Shown here piece after piece: positions 1-12,094 of a stretch of 64,000 nt of DNA (positions within the stretch are counted from its first letter, which is position 1; every line of letters starts with the position of its first letter). Where the stretch lies: assembly GCA_018398585.1 (NCBI GenBank), contig JAGTTD010000005.1, positions 7,743,355 through 7,807,354 of the forward strand, written 5' to 3'. Source of the DNA: Simmondsia chinensis. Its lineage: Eukaryota; Streptophyta; Magnoliopsida; Caryophyllales; Simmondsiaceae. The notes below the pieces were generated by a model. The model made no database searches and was not told the origin of the DNA. It saw only the letters and a program-made list of their open reading frames with translations. Both the position numbers and the translations under genes were made by a program.

Positions 1-338
1 CAAGAGGGGGTGGCCGGTCATGGGTTTGTGGTGGTAGGGTTAGGGCTAGACATGGGAGAGCAGTAAAAAGTAAATGTAAATAGAAGGGGAGAGGGGAGAG
101 GTGGAGTAAGCAACAAATTTCAATTAAAAAAAAATAGCTCTGATACTATATGAAAATATAAGAAATACCTTCAATGTATAATGTAATTGGATAAAATGAA
201 ATGACTACATAGTCTCTTATATAGAGAGATTTAGAAAGATAAAGTACAATTAAGCCCTTGCTCATACAGCTATGCTTCAAGGGTAGGAAGGTCATTCTAG
301 TATGCCCTAGTGTGACTTTCTATGCTAGAATATTGACA
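1..338 (-). mobile_element. 5' end of a Ty1/copia-like LTR retrotransposon running off the left edge
   Basis: Read on the minus strand, an LTR of about 188 bp (338 down to 151) begins TGTCAATATTC and is followed at about 150-133 by a decayed primer-binding site, close to the TGGTATCAGAGCT type used with initiator tRNA-Met. A short leader follows, and an ATG near position 53 opens a frame that soon stops. The element body would lie left of the window, so only the 5' LTR, primer-binding site and start of the leader are visible. The LTR ends next to dispersed-repeat copy A. The LTR call rests on the TG/CA-type end, the binding site and their spacing. The lineage cannot be decided. Confidence 0.6.
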
Positions 339-358
339 ATAATAATAATTTACTATAA

Positions 359-1000
359 TAATATATTCAATAGCGACTGGTTTGATGAAAATTAATTTTT
401 TTTTAAATCTAATTATATTTTATTATATTATTATAATTAGGGAGATAGATATATTTGACTTCCATTTGGGAATACAGTTTGATGGTGTATGAAACTCTTG
501 TTTATAGATTCATAAGCCAAATAATTTCATTTTATATGCCATTTTTAAGAAAAGGGATTATAGAAGATCAAACTCCAACCTAAAAGATTTACTTATCTAG
601 ATACAACAATAACAACAATCCCAGTGCCTCAAGGGCTCCCACATAAGCGGGGTCTAGGGGGGGTAGATGTACGCAGCATTCTCCCTTCAGGGTGTCAACC
701 TAAAGAGAGGCTGTTTCCGAGGAAAAAGATTTACTTATCTAGATAACTGATATAAATATATACAGTACTAGTAATAAGATAATAAGAACACAATAAAAAA
801 TTATTATTTTATAATATTAGAACAATTATGTTGCTATTAGTTTTGGTAAAATATTATGTTCTTTGACAAGTGAAGTTGAATTTAGACTCTTAGAAATAAG
901 GGCAGAATAGATTTTTATGTTAACTGTTATAGGGACCTACGAGTTTCAACTGTTGTGACTCCTCTAATGCTTAAACAGTATAGGTTGTTAGGAATTTCAT
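359..1000. repeat. Dispersed repeat, copy A
   Basis: About 500 bp here is closely related to 17165-17615 and 54380-54960 and more weakly to 36840-37265. Shared landmarks include GGGAGATAGATA, the run GACTTCCATTTGGGAATA and the run GGTGTATGAAACTCTTG. No reading frame is conserved among the copies. Copy D lies about 2 kb upstream of the donor site of the DIV-like gene, and copy B lies about 2 kb from a relic DIV-type exon end, so the repeat is probably duplicated gene-flanking DNA. Copy A is interrupted by a short retroposon tail at 604-723. Confidence 0.75.
604..723 (-). mobile_element. 5'-truncated RTE/SINE tail insertion
   Basis: On the minus strand this 120-bp insert starts at TCCTCGGAAACAGCC and ends in imperfect TTG repeats, as do the 3' ends of the RTE LINE at 37.4 kb and of the SINEs at 21.7 and 28.4/33.9 kb. 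It is flanked by a perfect 22-bp target-site duplication (582-603 and 724-745). Copies B and D of the host repeat lack the insert and act as empty sites. Because only the shared tail is present, it could come from the LINE or the SINE. Confidence 0.88.
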
Positions 1001-2799
1001 AACAACTAATACCTTCTAGTATATTAGTTTTATTACATGGTTTAACTGAAGCCTACAACCACGGAGGGGAGCAGCATAATTTCACTATAGAATAGAAGTA
1101 TTACAACAAATTCTTACACTTATACTGCACTTCCCACTATTTGGACTATCTTTTAACCCTTACTTTCAACCCCTGCTAAAATCATAGCACAAGAAGTCTT
1201 ATTTATAGGCCTCTACCATCATAATTTTTGGTAGCCTAAGAGTTATCATCAATGGACACCAATAAATCAAGTCATCAATTGCCGATATCGAGGTACCGTC
1301 AGTCTCCAACCTTAACATTCTTCCACTTGGAGACTGATGAGGATCACGAAAACATTTTTCAATAATCCTCCATGCTTCCTCCTCACACGCAATTAACATG
1401 CGTCAGCTTTGATTTTAATTTTCTAACCTGGTCCAATTTTTTGCTTTAATAACCAGCCAACCTAAACCCTTTGACTACTAGGACCCTAAGAAAAATAAAA
1501 TCCAGCTCTAGGACAGATAATTTAATAGGAGAAAACCCTAGATTTAATTTTTAATCTTCAATTTTTGTTTAATTTTCAGTCTTCAATTTTTTTTGGTCAA
1601 CCCAATTTGACCCATGACCCAAAAATTAACCTAAATCAAACAAAACCTACCTCACGATGCCAGCCTCGCCTCACATCCTGTGTCATGTCACCTTCCTCTG
1701 TCCCTCTAACTTCTCTGCTACTTCTCTCTCCTCAGTGCAACATCTCTTCATCTTCTATGTCCAACATCAGTCACCGACGTCGGCACCGCGTCCCTTCTTT
1801 GCCAGTGATGCCATTTAAAACTCGATGCCCATCATCGGCCGTTGAAACCTCACCTTCGTTGCTTCAAATCCTTGCCATCGGTGTTGAACACCACCAACGA
1901 GGCTCACGGGCCCTCTTCCACCGAGAATCACCACGAACGGCAACCATTTCACCAGTTTTCGAAGCCTCGTCGTCGTCACCTTGGTCATAGACTTCACTAA
2001 CCTTGCAGCCACCACCGATTCATCGTCGGACTGACTGGCCACTCCGAGATGCACTAATGCTGCCACGCTTGAAGCCCTATGTTGACCATCATAGTTGTTC
2101 TCTTCGACTTTCAGGCCATCAATGCCAAGGACAGATTTCTGAACGACCACCATGGATCTCTATCACCAAGCCCGAAACCACCACATCTAGGCAGTTTTGA
2201 ACAGGACTCTACAAGATCTAAACCACCACTACCGGCTTTCACGTTGGACGTTTCGGTCAAACCAGGACCCACCCGACACCATGAACGAATTTATATTTCG
2301 AGAACCACTAGATCTCCCCGAGCCAGCACTGCTGTGAACTTCCACAATGGCCTTCCGCCGCCACTTAGTTCTCCAGGCTTGATTCACATGGTCTCTGTAG
2401 ATCTGGCCATAATCTACTACTCAGGTATACCAGTCTAGTCTCTCTCTTCCTTTGTTCGCCACTGTTTTCAACGAATTTGGCCAGTGAGCTTATTCGCCCC
2501 ATGAAAGCCCGATATAAGGTGGGGTTCGTAAGGATGAGCTGGACTCAAGCTCTAGTTGCAGGCCCGTCTGGTGTTTCCTGCAAGATTCAAAAGTACGATT
2601 AAAGGGGCCCGCAGGGGAACCCCTTCAACGCTCAAGTTAGTATTTATCTAATAAAATAATAATAAATGCAAGTAATAAATAAGTATCAAAAATATAACTT
2701 ATCCTAAGAAGAATAGAAGGTTAGAGTAGTTATTGCTCCAGAGAGATGACCAAAAAAGATGATGAGAGATTGAGGCGTGGGGTGGACTTCCTTAGATGA

Positions 2800-2800
<1 letters not shown>
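1001..2800. other. No gene recognised
   Basis: The stretch has AT-rich DNA to about 1600, then a C+T-rich segment (1600-2440) open in several frames on both strands without any recognisable domain. The part near 2460-2640 has short GC-rich blocks (AAAGGGGCCCGCAGGGG, CAACGCTCAAGTTAGTA) that recall plant LTR sequences, but I found no matching second copy or primer-binding site. Confidence 0.5.
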
Positions 2801-2831
<31 letters not shown>

Positions 2832-2832
2832 A
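2801..2832. repeat. C21-A11 homopolymer tract
   Basis: Twenty-one C residues run directly into eleven A residues. Such a tract is prone to sequencing and replication slippage, so its length should be treated as approximate. Confidence 0.9.
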
Positions 2833-2872
2833 TTACAATTGGCTAGGGGCTATCAATGCTGGTCATCGCGAG

Positions 2873-3059
2873 TAGGTCCAATTACTAGGCAGTAGTATCT
2901 AAGTCCAATTACTGGGCCGTAGTATCTAGGTCCAATTACTGGGCCGTAGTATCTAAGTGATTACTAGCCAGTAATATTTAAGTCTGATTACTAGGCAGTA
3001 GTACCTAACTCCGACTATTGGACAATAGTATCTAAGTCCGATTACTGGGCAGTAATATC
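2873..3059. repeat. 27-bp tandem repeat, about 7 units
   Basis: Seven head-to-tail units follow the pattern TARGTCCRATTACTGGGC then AGTARTATC; one unit is 25 bp. Units differ by a few substitutions each. There is no open frame of note. It is the first of five unrelated arrays in the 2.8-13.1 kb block. Confidence 0.9.
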
Positions 3060-4080
3060 TAAGTCCCAGCCGTATTTGGGATAGTATTGCAGACATATAG
3101 GATACCAAGCCAATATTTTAAAATACCGGGGCTGGCATTATAAACATATAGTTCCCCCAGTCCATGAGCGAACTTCGGTCATTCCAAGTTCGGTCATGGA
3201 GTGGATCACACGTCAATTCTTAGCGTGACTAGCTAGCATACAATGTTTGCCCTTGTGATGGGGATTTTGACCGTTATGCCCTGACTTTTCGTAATTTCCA
3301 CTCTTTTGTAGGGCACATAACCTTAAAAAATACGTGCTGACGAATATAATGTTTTGGTTTTTTGCAATTGCTATTCGTGCGCATTAATAGGGACTAAGAC
3401 CTAAGTCAGCTGTGTATCAAGGTTTTTTGTCAATTAATCAAATGTTTAAGTCGTTTTGGCTCGTAACAGGTCGTAGGACCTGTCATGAGCCTTAGCAAGG
3501 CTTTTGGCCCAATTGTTGATCTTAACTGAGTGTTTAACATACTGTTTTCTCTATCAGAGCGTTTTGCTTTTAGGGATTTTAAAAGAACATTTTATCTTTC
3601 TGCTTGTCCGAATGGGCAGTTTTCATTTGCATAAGAGTGTCTAAAAGAATCTAAGCTTTTGAAGACTTTGAACCATATAGTATTTGCAGCATTTTGTTCC
3701 TTTATTCTCATAAGCGCTCGTTGTGTTATGAGTTTTATGTGATAAGCATATGAGGATATCGTTATCATGACTAGCCACCGGTCATATACATATTTAATTT
3801 ATAATATCCATGGAAGGGTGAGCATCAAGCAGGGCATCCCAGCTATTAGCTTAATATATCCATTTAAAACATAGATGAAATATATGTGAAACACCTGTAT
3901 GAGGTTCGTGTGTTCAATGTTCTGCGTTTGTTTAACGTATCTTTTAAACCTGTAATTTAATGTGAGAAACTACACACCACATATGTCAAATGAAAAGTAA
4001 ATAATGGTGGTTAATGTATTATCTTAAAATAGCCTTGAAGCGAGTCATGGTGTCTTGTATTGTGCTCGTTACAATTGATT
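3060..4080. other. No gene recognised
   Basis: Moderately AT-rich DNA between two tandem arrays. It holds no long open frame, RNA gene or terminal repeat that I can support. Confidence 0.5.
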
Positions 4081-4310
4081 GCACCAGGGCGGATCATGGT
4101 GATAAGCATTGCACCCGTTGCTGGTGTTTGCACCAGGGCAGACCATGATAGTGAGTATTGCACCCGTTGCGGGTGTTTGCACCAGGGCAAACCATGGTGG
4201 TGAGTATTGCACCTGTTGCAGGTGTTTGCACCAGGGCGAACCATGGTGATAAGTATTGCATCTGTTACGGGTGTTTGCACCACGGCGGACCATGATGGTG
4301 AGGATGTATG
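4081..4310. repeat. 49-bp tandem repeat, about 4.6 units
   Basis: Units start GCACCAGGGC at 4081, 4130, 4179, 4228 and 4277 (the last with CACGGC), an exact 49-bp period. Each carries a second TTGCACC..GTTGC segment with a partial GGGTG/CACCC symmetry. Minus-strand open frames across it have repetitive translations and no known domain, so I treat them as by-products of the array. Confidence 0.92.
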
Positions 4311-5484
4311 TGGACGACCGTTAGGCATTACATGCAAAACACCTGGATAAAATCAAGCACACCCAAGGCTGTAAATTAAACGCAACAAATCAGTATAACA
4401 GTGGATATGCTGGGAGTAAATATTAAAATAAATACAATGTTGCTAGAAATAGCACACTTTTAAGGCCATTACCTGTTAAGTAATAAATCTACAGTATATC
4501 ATCGTCAAAGGATATCTATGGCCAATGTCCACTTGTCCTAAAAGTTTATGTATGAACTAATGAGTTTGACATGGCTTATGGTGGATGATTATCAGCAGTT
4601 TGTATGAAACCTTGCTAATACTAGGATGACAAGTATTTATGCGTAATGTGTGACTTACCCAATATGAGTTTTTGAAGGCCTGTGTTGGGTTACCTATGTT
4701 GGTATTGAATATAAATAACTATTTAAGGTGAGTTTATGAGATGTTAATGACAAAAGACCTCTAAGGATGCCCCTAGTATGGCATACGCATTTCTTGGTAC
4801 ATATTAATCCCGTTATTCTAGCCTTAACATCGCAAACTATTTCTAAGGATTCGGTAATCCTACCTTATTTGTGTGTATTCTCTTGTTGACAGTGATTATC
4901 CTAGATCGAATAGGCTGTGAGAGGAGTTTTGAGATCATTGGTAAGAAAGTCCAAGACAACCTTGAAATAGATTATTGCAGGTATCATATTGTTTTTTCTT
5001 ATTGCTACCTATTTAGATTGTTATCCTTTGAAGAGATTTTTATTATTGAGTTCTCATGTTTGTCAAAAAGCTGTCTCCATGGTTTGGAATTACCGACTAT
5101 GTGTCCCCACTATATGTATGGGACTATAAAGGTGGCTAAGCAGATAATACCTAGTATTGTGCTTGCCAGGTTGCTGACTAGTTGTGGTACTAAATAACTT
5201 AGCAGAAGATTGATTGGAGTGCGAGTTGCTCAAACGCAGTTCATTTCAATATTCTCTTACTAGAAACATTTTATCAAGTTGCAATAAGCAACTAAGTTTG
5301 ACGATTATAATTTGCTTTTTGATGGGTAATGAAGTCCTCCAGATATGCCATGATGTTGCGCAATTGAGGACGAACTTCCCTAGTTTAAAAAGGGATTGCC
5401 TCTTATAGATGGGTGGTTCTTGACTTGTAATTGTTTTTACCTACTTTGCATTCGCATGAAAAGAATGTCTTTTGAACCGTTGCC
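4311..5484. other. No gene recognised
   Basis: AT-rich sequence. A plus-strand frame at 4871-5197 has ordinary composition but no recognisable domain, no neighbouring exon and no supporting signals, so I do not call it a gene. Confidence 0.45.
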
Positions 5485-5498
5485 AATTGTGAAGCATC

Positions 5499-5626
5499 AG
5501 GCCAGAGATCCTCGGAAACAGTCTTTCGTCAGGGTCTCACCCCGATAGGGTAAGGCTGCGTATATCCTACCCCCCAGACCCAGGGCAAGCGGGAGCCCTT
5601 GTGGCACTGAGCATGTTGTTGTTGCT
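5499..5626 (+). mobile_element. 5'-truncated RTE/SINE tail insertion
   Basis: This 128-bp insert runs from AGGCCAGAGATCCTCGG through AAGGCTGCGTATATCC to TGTTGTTGTTGCT and matches the shared RTE/SINE 3' tail. It has a perfect 14-bp target-site duplication AATTGTGAAGCATC at 5485-5498 and 5627-5640 (18 bp with one mismatch). It begins almost exactly at the head/tail junction seen in the 5S-headed SINEs, so its parent is not decidable. Confidence 0.88.
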
Positions 5627-5766
5627 AATTGTGAAGCATCTTGATTTTGGAGTGGTTTAGCCTTTGTGATGGAGGTAATATCTATCTTGTGCTTTGGAGG
5701 TAAAGTCCCATAGTCATGAAAAGTGATTTGCACCATTGAGATAAAGAAGTTAAAGTTGTGAATTGG

Positions 5767-6330
5767 AAATGACTGATGCGAAGTCCCCCAATCATAGAAT
5801 AATTTGTCACCAGAATAAGGAAACGACTGAGGCAGAATTCCCCAATCCTAAAATAATTTGCCACCAGAATAAGGAAACAACGAAGGCAAAGTCCTCCAGT
5901 CTTAAAATGATTTGTCATCGGAATGAGGAAATGACTGAGGCGGGGTCCCCTAGTCTTAATATGATTTGTCACATAATGAGGAAACGATTGAGGCAAAGTT
6001 CCCAAATCCTAAAAAAATTTGCTACTAGAATAAGGAAACGACTGAGATGAAGTCCCCCAGTCTTAAAATGATTTGTCATCAGAATAAGGAAATGACTAAG
6101 GCAAAGCCCCCCAGTCTTAAAATAATTTTTCACCAGAATGAGGAAACAACTGAGACAAAGTCCCCCAATCCTAAAATGATTTGCCACCAGAATAAGAAAA
6201 TGACTACGACAAAGTCCTTCAATCTTAAAATAATTTGTCATCAGAATAAGGAAACGACTGAGGCGAAGTCTTCCAGTCCTAAAATGATTTGCACCACTGT
6301 TGAAATGAAGTTCAGATTGTGAATGGGGAC
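5767..6330. repeat. 54-bp tandem repeat, about 10 units
   Basis: Units of about 54 bp repeat the pattern GACTGAGGCAAAGTCCCCCAG, then TCTTAAAATGATTTG and a YCACCAGAATAAGGAAA-like end. Spacing is 54 bp over the first units, with one shortened unit near 5940-5990. Because 54 is a multiple of three, several frames stay open on both strands; their 54-bp-periodic translations (for example ICHQNKE repeats) are artefacts of the array. Confidence 0.92.
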
Positions 6331-8395
6331 GAAGTCCCCCAACCTTAAAAAGATTTGTTTCACTCTTGATAGGGGATCACGAATGAAAGCAAAGTCTTCT
6401 AGCTCCCCCTATTTATGAAATGATTCTTGACATTTCTGAATTTGGTGCTTGTAAGTATCTTTTGATTTGCGCTTGTGTCTCGTTGTTGGATTGTGTATGC
6501 TTTCTATTCAGAAATTATAAAAGGTACAATTGATGACTTCGTTTCTTTAATACCCTTAATTTTAGAATTGTTGCACTTAATTGCTAATTCGACAATTTGC
6601 GAGTAAGGATCTAGCAAAAGCATGGTTCCTTACGAAAGATATATTATAGTGAACTTGGTCACTTGATATAGTGGCCGGCAAGTATAAACAGGCTTTCGTG
6701 CTTGTTAATGAACATAATTTGTTCGAATATTAAGATTGAAGCAGTTTTGGATTGTGTTGAGAATTGAATTTAGTTGAATAGAAATTGCAGCAAATATAAG
6801 TTAAAATTAATGAAAATTGGTTGAACGAGGGATGAGTTTGATGTACAAGTTCCTCTACTGTTAATAATCCTAATTTGAAGTACATGAATTCTCCTGCACT
6901 TATTGCTCTCGCCCTTAATTCATCAAAGCCTGCTTCTAGTCAAACTTATCAACCAACAGAAGCCTTAGAAAGTGCAAGAGTTAACTCTGGCATTAGCCAA
7001 TTATACCTTATGTACCGAAAATTGTAACTTTCAATTCGTTTGTTTATAGTGGTGGTTATTCAAGCAAAGTTTGATGGACTTGCATCGAAAGTTGGTCCAA
7101 ACAAGAACTTATTAGAGTGGAATTATGACAAAGATTAACTCCTTGGGGTTTGATTTGAAATGGGGTTGGCGCAAAGGTTGGTTAAGTTGGCTATTGGACG
7201 ATTATTAATTTAATTGATGTTACAATAATTTAAGTTGATGCGTAATCGTTCTATCAGTCGATCTCTGACAAGAGAAGTTTAGATATGTGTGATATTTACA
7301 AGAGGCAGGTGATACGAACAAGTTACATAATTCATGTGTGATTGTTAGCACTTGATGGAAGTGGATAAGAGAGATGATACATATAGAAAGAAGTTGTAGT
7401 TTTCAGTAGAAGATATCATCTAATGAACTTTTAATTTGTAAGTGATTAATAGAAGGAAATTATTATTTTGTTCATTTTTGGTGGAGTGTTTAGAAGAATA
7501 TAGTTACTTGTGACTGACTGAGAGAAAACTGTGTAATTGGGACTCTCGAAATAAAAAGTAAGTAACTTTTAACTTTATATAATAGCCTAGTATACCACTA
7601 GGATAGACCGTCTATTACAGCTGTATTATGAAATAGCGGTCGAAAGAGCCTTAATCTCAATAGGAACATGAGAGAGATTCGAATGCGATTATTTAAGATA
7701 TAAGAAATTATAGCAAACCATATTCAAAGCAAGAATCACATATGTGACGAATGACTTCGGCTGCTATCATGATTATTAAAATCCTGATTTGAATCTTAGA
7801 ATCTTACGATTCTACGATTCCATAATTGCAGACCGATCTAAATCTTAAATAAAATCTTACAATTTGTTGAGATTACATGAAGCTAAGGGGTAGAATCGTA
7901 ACACTATTTTACGATTCTACCGATCTGACCTCGATTTTATCAAAGTATACGAATAAAAAGTTAAAATATGAAATAAATTTAGTTACTTTTGAGAAACTTA
8001 GTTAAGTTTAGTTTTATATTTTAACATTAATATAAAGTTCGAGAAATAGCATCTATCTTAAAAGTTCTCATGATTATTATAACATAAAATTACACATATA
8101 TGTGACATGATAATATTTTTATCATAGTTTATGTTTCTTATATATACTCATATAAGTAAAGGTTTTATTAATAATTTTTTAAATTATATAACTGATATTG
8201 ATAAAAAAAAATTATAATATGCATTTAGTAGAATCTTACGATTCTCGATTCGATTCTATAATTTCGACACTAAAAGCTCCTGTTGATTCTAAGTAGAATC
8301 CCAATTTTAACAACCTTGGCTGCTATATGAACAGATGGATAAAAGTTGAGTTAATCCCAATTTGATTGGATAGGAATGAAATATAAAAAGAGTAT
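6331..8395. other. No gene recognised
   Basis: AT-rich sequence with no supported coding region. Phrases resembling the 43-bp minisatellite (for example around 6780-6840) suggest very old units extend left of the recognisable array. The part near 7790-8300 has repeated short motifs around CTTACGATTCTA. Confidence 0.45.
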
Positions 8396-11110
8396 ACTCA
8401 ATTATAAATTAGTCGAACGAGAATTGGTTCAACATGAGTTATAACGAAGACTGAATCGAAACAAGATTTAATTGAATTGAGAGTTTGACCCATGTCGATT
8501 TTAGGGTGGAAATGAAAACTGACCAAGTTAAGATTTACTTAACATGGGATTGTAACTAAAATTTACCGAAACTAAGACGAAATCGGTTCAACAAGGATTG
8601 AATTAAACCGAAATTGTTATGAGTAATTGATGCGTCTTAGATTTATGCATCTTTTAATTGTTATTTTAATTATTTTTTACCTATTTAATTATAGTTCTAC
8701 ACTCATTTTGGCAATTTTTATGTTTAAAATTAAAGTTCTAGAAATTGTCAAATTTTGGTGCAAATAAGATGAATTCGATGCATAAAAAATTAAATCAAGT
8801 CAATCGAGATTCGGGACAACAACATATAAGCTTGGCCCGCTCCGACCCGCACCCGCACCTCAGCCCTGCTTCCTGTTCACCAGACCTGTGCACCTTCAAC
8901 CCATCGCCACCAACAGACGAGGCAGCCCAACCCATCAACGCCAGCCCACCGAACCACAGCAAGCCCAAGCGCACCAGCCCTATGCACCTCCAGCCTCAGC
9001 TCAACGTCAACCTCGGTTCACCCCCGTCAGCCCAGTACCCCTTGTCTCTCCCCAACACCAAGCCCAATCGTCACCTCCGATCTCAAGCCCGCCACCAGCG
9101 TCTAGCCCACACCAATTCAGCGAGGGGAGAAAGTCGGTTTTGGGGAAGGATTTAAGCTTGATTTTGAGCTCTGTTTTGGGGGGCTCTGTTTTTGGGGTAT
9201 TCTCTCACGGCCTGAGCTCTTTCTCTCTCTCTCAATTTCTTTTTCTTTTTCTTTCGTTAATTTGGAACGAGAGTGAAATTAGCGTGAAGACCGACATGAG
9301 TTCATTCATCTCCTCCTTCACCGATTCATCCTTGATGGAGAGCTAACTTGCTCTCTGGGGTTAGATGAAGTCTTAGTCTTTTTACTTTTGTATTACTTTT
9401 AATTTTAGGATAATTTATTTGTTACATGAATTGCTTGATTGTGAGAAATATTATGAAGTACTATGCTTTAATTGTTTATTCAACTAATATAATTATTGAG
9501 CTTGTAACCTTTAATTGTTGAGATTGATATTTATAAATTAATTATTTGTACTTGTAGCCTTAGGATTAATTAATCAAGTAATAGTATTAATCGAATTGTT
9601 AATTAAAGCCTATCTTATCTATGCTTTAGTTAGATAGGGTCAATACACGATACTAACAACATCACCTTAGTAGGTTGAAGCTTATAGCCTAAACCACTAC
9701 CAGTATGACAATTAACAATCCCAAGTTAAGAGTTAACGCAAAAATAATTGACTAATGATGGATTCGAAACCCTAGGTTCCAATTTGATACGCTTTCCAAT
9801 TAGAAATAGGTTATTTTACTTTAATTGTTGTTTTCTAGATTAATTAACACAAAAATCTCTCAATTTTATTCAAATCAATTTAGGTCATAGAATAATTTCA
9901 CGTACTCTTAGTCCCTGTGGTTCGACACCCTCTCGCCCTACACTTCAATTTAGATGTGTTTTGTAATATTAAATTTTGATAGACGTAGAAAAACACATTA
10001 GTAATTAGCTTAAGCAGGGTTGAGTTAAAATGAGATGGTAGCAGGAATCAGTCCAGACAAGATAGAATTAAACAGACGCTACAACGAGAATTTCTCCATG
10101 AAGGTTGAGTTAACTGAGATTATAATAAGGATTAGTTCTAAAAGGGTCGAATTGAACAAGTGATGCAATGAGAATTTGTTCAGACGAGGTTAAACTAAGC
10201 CGAGATTGTAGCAAAAAGTGGTCTAATCCAAACTGAATTAAATCGATTATTATAACTAAAATTGACACGTTTATGGCTAATTTGAATAGAAACAGAGTTG
10301 AAAATTAACCCGTTTGGGGTTAAATTGAACTTAAGATCATAACGAAAATGATTCAATCAAGGTTTAACCAAACGGAGGTTGTAATGAGAATTGGTTCAGT
10401 GAGGACTGAACTGGATTAAGCTTGTCATGAAAATTAATTCAAACAGGGATGAATCAATTTGAGATTATGAAAGGAACTGATCCCATTAAGGTTGAGTTAA
10501 ACTAAGGTGATAACGAAAATTGATTCCACTAGAGTTGACAAAAGTTAATCTATTTACGATCGAATTAAATTGGGGTTGTAGTACAAATCGGCCTCATCAA
10601 AGTCAAATTGAATAGAGATTGCTATTGAAAATTTGCTTACTCAAGGTTGAGCTAAGTTGATATTGTGATGAAAATTAACCCTTTAAGGTTGAATCAAATT
10701 AATGACGTAGTAGAAATTGGCCCAAGTTTGGGTTCAGTGGAGCAGAGATGGCGATGAAAATTAACATCTTAGGTTTAGGTTAAACTAAGATTGTAATGAA
10801 AGATCGACCCCTTAGAATTGAATTAAACAAAGATTATAATAGAAATTGACCCTTTTAAGGTTGAATTAAACAAAGATTATAATAGAAATTAACCCTTTTA
10901 GGGTTGAATTAAACAAATATTATAACAGAAATTGACCCTTTTAAGGTTAAATTAAATAAATTTTGTAATAGAAATTGACCCTTTTAAGATTGAACTAAAC
11001 GAAGATTGTTACAGAAATTGACCCTTTTAGGATTGAATTAAACAAATATTATAATAGAAATTGATGCTTTTAGGTTGAATTAAACAAAAATTGTAATACA
11101 AATTGGTCCC
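8396..11110. repeat. 43-bp minisatellite array, interrupted by an LTR-like insert
   Basis: Degenerate units of about 43 bp follow the plan GAATTAAACAAAGATTRTAA, TAGAAATTGACCC, TTTTAAGGTT. About six to seven nearly uniform units lie at 10819-11110, while units to the left (8396-8627 and 10007-10818) grow more divergent and vary by one or two bases in length. I count at least 25 units in total. The 1.37-kb LTR-like element at 8628-9999 sits inside the array. There is no coding capacity. Confidence 0.85.
8628..9999 (+). mobile_element. Probable solo LTR of a Ty3/gypsy element
   Basis: The insert interrupts the 43-bp array and is flanked by the direct repeat AGTAATT (8622-8628 and 10000-10006), which overlaps the boundary and leaves the exact ends open. 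It starts TGATGCGTC and ends near AGAAAAACACA. Near its right end, CCCTGTGGTTCGACACC recalls the 3' end of LTRs in Athila/Tat-type elements (from memory). No primer-binding site or internal coding region follows, so a solo LTR is likeliest. Proline-rich open frames at 8745-9346 lie inside it and are probably not genes. Confidence 0.55.
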
Positions 11111-12090
11111 TTTAGAGTTTTAAGGGAGAAGAGATAATTACCGGGGTTGGGCCACCAAGTACTATGGTGGCCGGTGCGCATAGGGGCAATGTGGCGTGCG
11201 AATGGAGGCGTGGTGGCTGTATGTTGGTGGCAAGAGAAGCTTGAACAGTGATCGGAATATAAAGAATCCAGGCCGGAATACTTGGAGTCGTAGCAGAGAT
11301 GATGGTGGAGATGGCGGTCGGCAGCACGTACTAATAGTGGCCCAAACTTGAGGATGGCGGCACCAGCGTTCAGTGAGCCAGGATACCGGTGGGTCAAGGC
11401 TTAGGACGAGCCGGGCTTTTGACGAGCCGAAGCTAAGGATGAGCCGAGATTTTGGCGAGCCAGAGCTAAGGGTGAACCACAGCCATGAGCGCGCTAGGAT
11501 GGGCAAGCTAGGAAGGGCGGGCTAGACAAGGTGAGCTGGACATGGGCGAGCTAGAGTGGCCCGTCGCTAGCGGTGGCCATGGAAGTGAAATTGGAGGTGT
11601 GGTGCAGAGGAGTTTTCTAAGAGAAAGGGAAAGTGACGGTTTAGAGGCAGTCAAAGCTTTGTATTTTTGTTTGTTTTATTTTTGTTTACCTTTTTTTTTA
11701 TTATTATCAAGTATTCGATAACTATAATTGGGCGTAGCTTTTAACTCGTTGGGAATTAGGGTGCGACTTGCATATCAAAACGACGCTCTCGAAGAGCTCT
11801 ACGCAACCGGTATATTTCTTTATATTTTAAAGGAAAGATAGAAAAGGCGTGGTTGGCATTTATTTAACATGGTAGTGATTGGTGGTTTATATAAGTTGAA
11901 CTTGAGACTTAAACAAACATTATTCTTAATGCCTGAGGAGCGATGAGCCAAATCATTTATCAAAATAAAGCTCTTGAAGATTTCTATAAAACTACACTGA
12001 TTTTTCGAGCTTTTTGGATCAAAGAAGACATAAAAAGGTGAATCGAGTCAATAGATGGTCCGTTGTAGTTAGGTAACTTACTGTACAATT
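11111..12090. other. No gene recognised
   Basis: The first part (11110-11640) is GC-richer and open on the minus strand, but the overlapping frames show only low-complexity translations. The rest is AT-rich. A motif near 11730 (GCGTAGCTTTTAACTCGTTGG) resembles the core of the 175-bp repeat to the right and may be an outlying unit. Confidence 0.45.
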
Positions 12091-12094
12091 TAAA

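Noticed and set aside
1565..2438. Long overlapping open frames on both strands
   Set aside because: The sequence is C+T-rich, frames are open in several phases and the translations show no domain or codon pattern of a gene.
4011..4337. 108-residue minus-strand frame
   Set aside because: It follows the 49-bp tandem array; the repeated residues only reflect the repeat.
5682..6322. Four repetitive open frames on both strands
   Set aside because: The 54-bp period is a multiple of three, which keeps several frames open at once.
8745..9346. Proline-rich open frames
   Set aside because: They lie inside the LTR-like insert, overlap in two phases and lack any domain.
11080..11506. Three overlapping minus-strand frames
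   Set aside because: Overlapping phases with low-complexity translation; no motif or neighbour to support a gene.
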